Below, piece after piece: positions 4,669 to 5,717 of a stretch of 5,717 bases of DNA; position 1 is the stretch's first letter; each line of letters starts with the position of its first letter. Position numbers and translations under genes: made by a program. The stretch lies in contig CALKRO010000075.1 of the NCBI GenBank assembly GCA_937990205.1, forward strand, positions 1 to 5,717, written 5' to 3'. The notes under the pieces were generated by a model. The model was given only the letters and a program-made list of their open reading frames with translations. It made no database searches and was not told where the DNA came from. Origin of the DNA: an uncultured Candidatus Saccharibacteria bacterium. GTDB taxonomy: Bacteria; Patescibacteriota; Saccharimonadia; Saccharimonadales; Saccharimonadaceae.

Positions 4669-5640
4669 TTAGCGGCGGTAGCCGGATTTCTTACCTTTCT
4701 TGAGGAAGATGACGGCGACGAGAGAGAGGAAGGCGAAAACGGCAATGCCGGAAGCGAGGAAGTCTGAGGATGAAAGATTCATACCTGCGAAGACGGATCC
4801 ACCAGTATTAGGTACAGCAGGGGTTTTCTTACCACCATTCTTACCTGGAGCGGCTGGCTTGTCTTCTGGTTTAACTGGTTCATCCTTGCCAGTAAACTTG
4901 AAGCTAGCAACTTCTGGTTTTTCGAGATCATCACCAGCACCGTTTAGAGCTACGACTTCGAGAGTGTAATCACCCTTGTCCAATTTATTATTAATATCTT
5001 CTGAATTGAGTTCAATAGTACCACCGTTAGTCATTGCAACTGGATCAGTGATTTCGATTTCTTTATCACCAACCTTGTGACCATTTTTATCTTTCAAGAC
5101 AACTTTTACTTTCGCGACGCCACCAGCGTGAGCAATACGAAAACCAGTGTAACCACGTGAGTTAGTCTGGGTTTTCTCAACTGCTACTGGAACATAGTTA
5201 AATTCTACAGTATCAGCAGTCTCAGCTTTGCCGTCGACGGTGACTTTAATGGAGACCTTACCGAAGACACCATTAGTGAGCTGTTGCATATCGAGAGGGA
5301 TTTTCTTTGAGCCGCTATTAGCAGCGCCAGCATTACTTACGTCAACAGTTTCGTTAGCGATAGTGGTGGTAGTACCGTCTTTGTCGGTGAGTTTGATTTC
5401 GTATTCAATAGTCTTAGACTTGGTAAAATCAATATTGAGTGGTACTTGATTTTCAAGAACCTTGCTATCTGAGGTAGGAGACTTGATAGCAACTGATTGA
5501 CCGTTTGGAAGAACGGTGACCTGGACGGTTACTTCAGAAGAAGTAGCTTCCTGGGCGTAAGTTTGATTATTGAGCGCCAGGCCGCCGAGTAGGGTCAAGC
5601 CTGCTATTCCTAATGCGCCGATGATTGATTTTTTATTCAT
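4669..5640 (-). CDS. Secreted surface protein with two Ig-like modules and VPNTGG sorting-type anchor
   Basis: This encodes a 323-residue exported protein. Residues 1-29 are a classical signal peptide: basic MNKK, a hydrophobic core and a probable cut after T-Y-A. The mature part has two beta-rich modules, about 50-149 and 152-249. They share a pattern: a strand with a L-x-D-K-x-G turn, an N-G segment, then a G-x-[VY]-[ST]-[IL] strand near the end, like tandem Ig-like domains. A proline/lysine/glycine spacer (about 252-275) leads to VPNTG (276-280), a hydrophobic helix at about 295-313 and the basic tail KKGKKSGYRR. That is the layout of a sortase-type signal, although the motif departs from LPXTG. 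Without a sortase it would simply be a membrane-anchored protein. The ATG at 5640-5638 follows AAAGG by six bases. No catalytic motif is visible; adhesion or structural use is a guess. Confidence 0.85.
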   Translation of the reverse strand: MNKKSIIGALGIAGLTLLGGLALNNQTYAQEATSSEVTVQVTVLPNGQSVAIKSPTSDSKVLENQVPLNIDFTKSKTIEYEIKLTDKDGTTTTIANETVDVSNAGAANSGSKKIPLDMQQLTNGVFGKVSIKVTVDGKAETADTVEFNYVPVAVEKTQTNSRGYTGFRIAHAGGVAKVKVVLKDKNGHKVGDKEIEITDPVAMTNGGTIELNSEDINNKLDKGDYTLEVVALNGAGDDLEKPEVASFKFTGKDEPVKPEDKPAAPGKNGGKKTPAVPNTGGSVFAGMNLSSSDFLASGIAVFAFLSLVAVIFLKKGKKSGYRR

Positions 5641-5669
5641 TTTTCGCCTTTATTATTTTTATTTTCCTT

Positions 5670-5708
5670 GTGCTTGAATCTAAATAATTAACTTAGATTT
5701 TTGAGCAC
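5670..5708. repeat. Interrupted inverted repeat upstream of the surface protein gene
   Basis: AATCTAA (5677-5683) and TTAGATT (5693-5699) pair over seven bases around a nine-base AT loop. An outer GTGCT (5670-5674) pairs with AGCAC (5704-5708) across an asymmetric 2 x 4 internal loop. It lies 30-68 bases before the ATG. There is no T run on either side, so it is not an ordinary terminator. It could be a 5' leader hairpin or an operator. I find no convincing promoter for the surface gene inside the window. Confidence 0.7.
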
Positions 5709-5717
5709 GACGCTTTC

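Overview
The window reads as a stretch of a compact, moderately AT-rich bacterial genome. Short intergenic gaps, strong near-consensus sigma70-type promoters, CCA-encoding tRNA genes, small U-tract terminators and a small exported protein ending in a VPNTGG-type sorting signal with a basic tail would fit Patescibacteria, perhaps Saccharibacteria, but this placement is inference from style. No ribosomal RNA or other phylogenetic marker beyond TypA is present. The standard genetic code works throughout: genes end in TAA or TAG and have no internal TGA.

Left part (1-2452). A two-gene minus-strand operon, typA then tatD, is separated by one base, and tatD runs off the left edge. typA starts at 2252 from an extended -10 promoter that lies back to back with, and overlaps, the promoter of a plus-strand tRNA-Lys(TTT) gene. 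The tRNA has its own terminator.

Middle (2453-3044). About 590 bases hold no credible protein gene. Instead there are many complementary segments, including two long-range helices, several hairpins and a tandem 43-nt repeat. A clean minus-strand intrinsic terminator follows. I read this as a large structured noncoding RNA of roughly 450-475 nt transcribed leftwards. G-U pairs favour the minus strand, and a compensatory C-G/T-A change between the repeat copies supports folding. I could not assign it to tmRNA, RNase P, SRP or 6S RNA. It is the least explained part of the window.

Right part (3045-5717). All genes are on the minus strand and each looks like a separate transcription unit. In transcription order they are: a secreted, wall- or membrane-anchored protein with two Ig-like modules, its terminator, tRNA-Val(GAC) with its own promoter and terminator, a small P-loop kinase-like protein with its own promoter and terminator, and an HdeD/DUF308-type six-helix membrane protein. 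The genes do not form an obvious pathway; translation (typA and the two tRNAs), surface or membrane proteins and a lone kinase-like gene sit side by side. No mobile element, CRISPR array, toxin-antitoxin pair or phage gene was seen.
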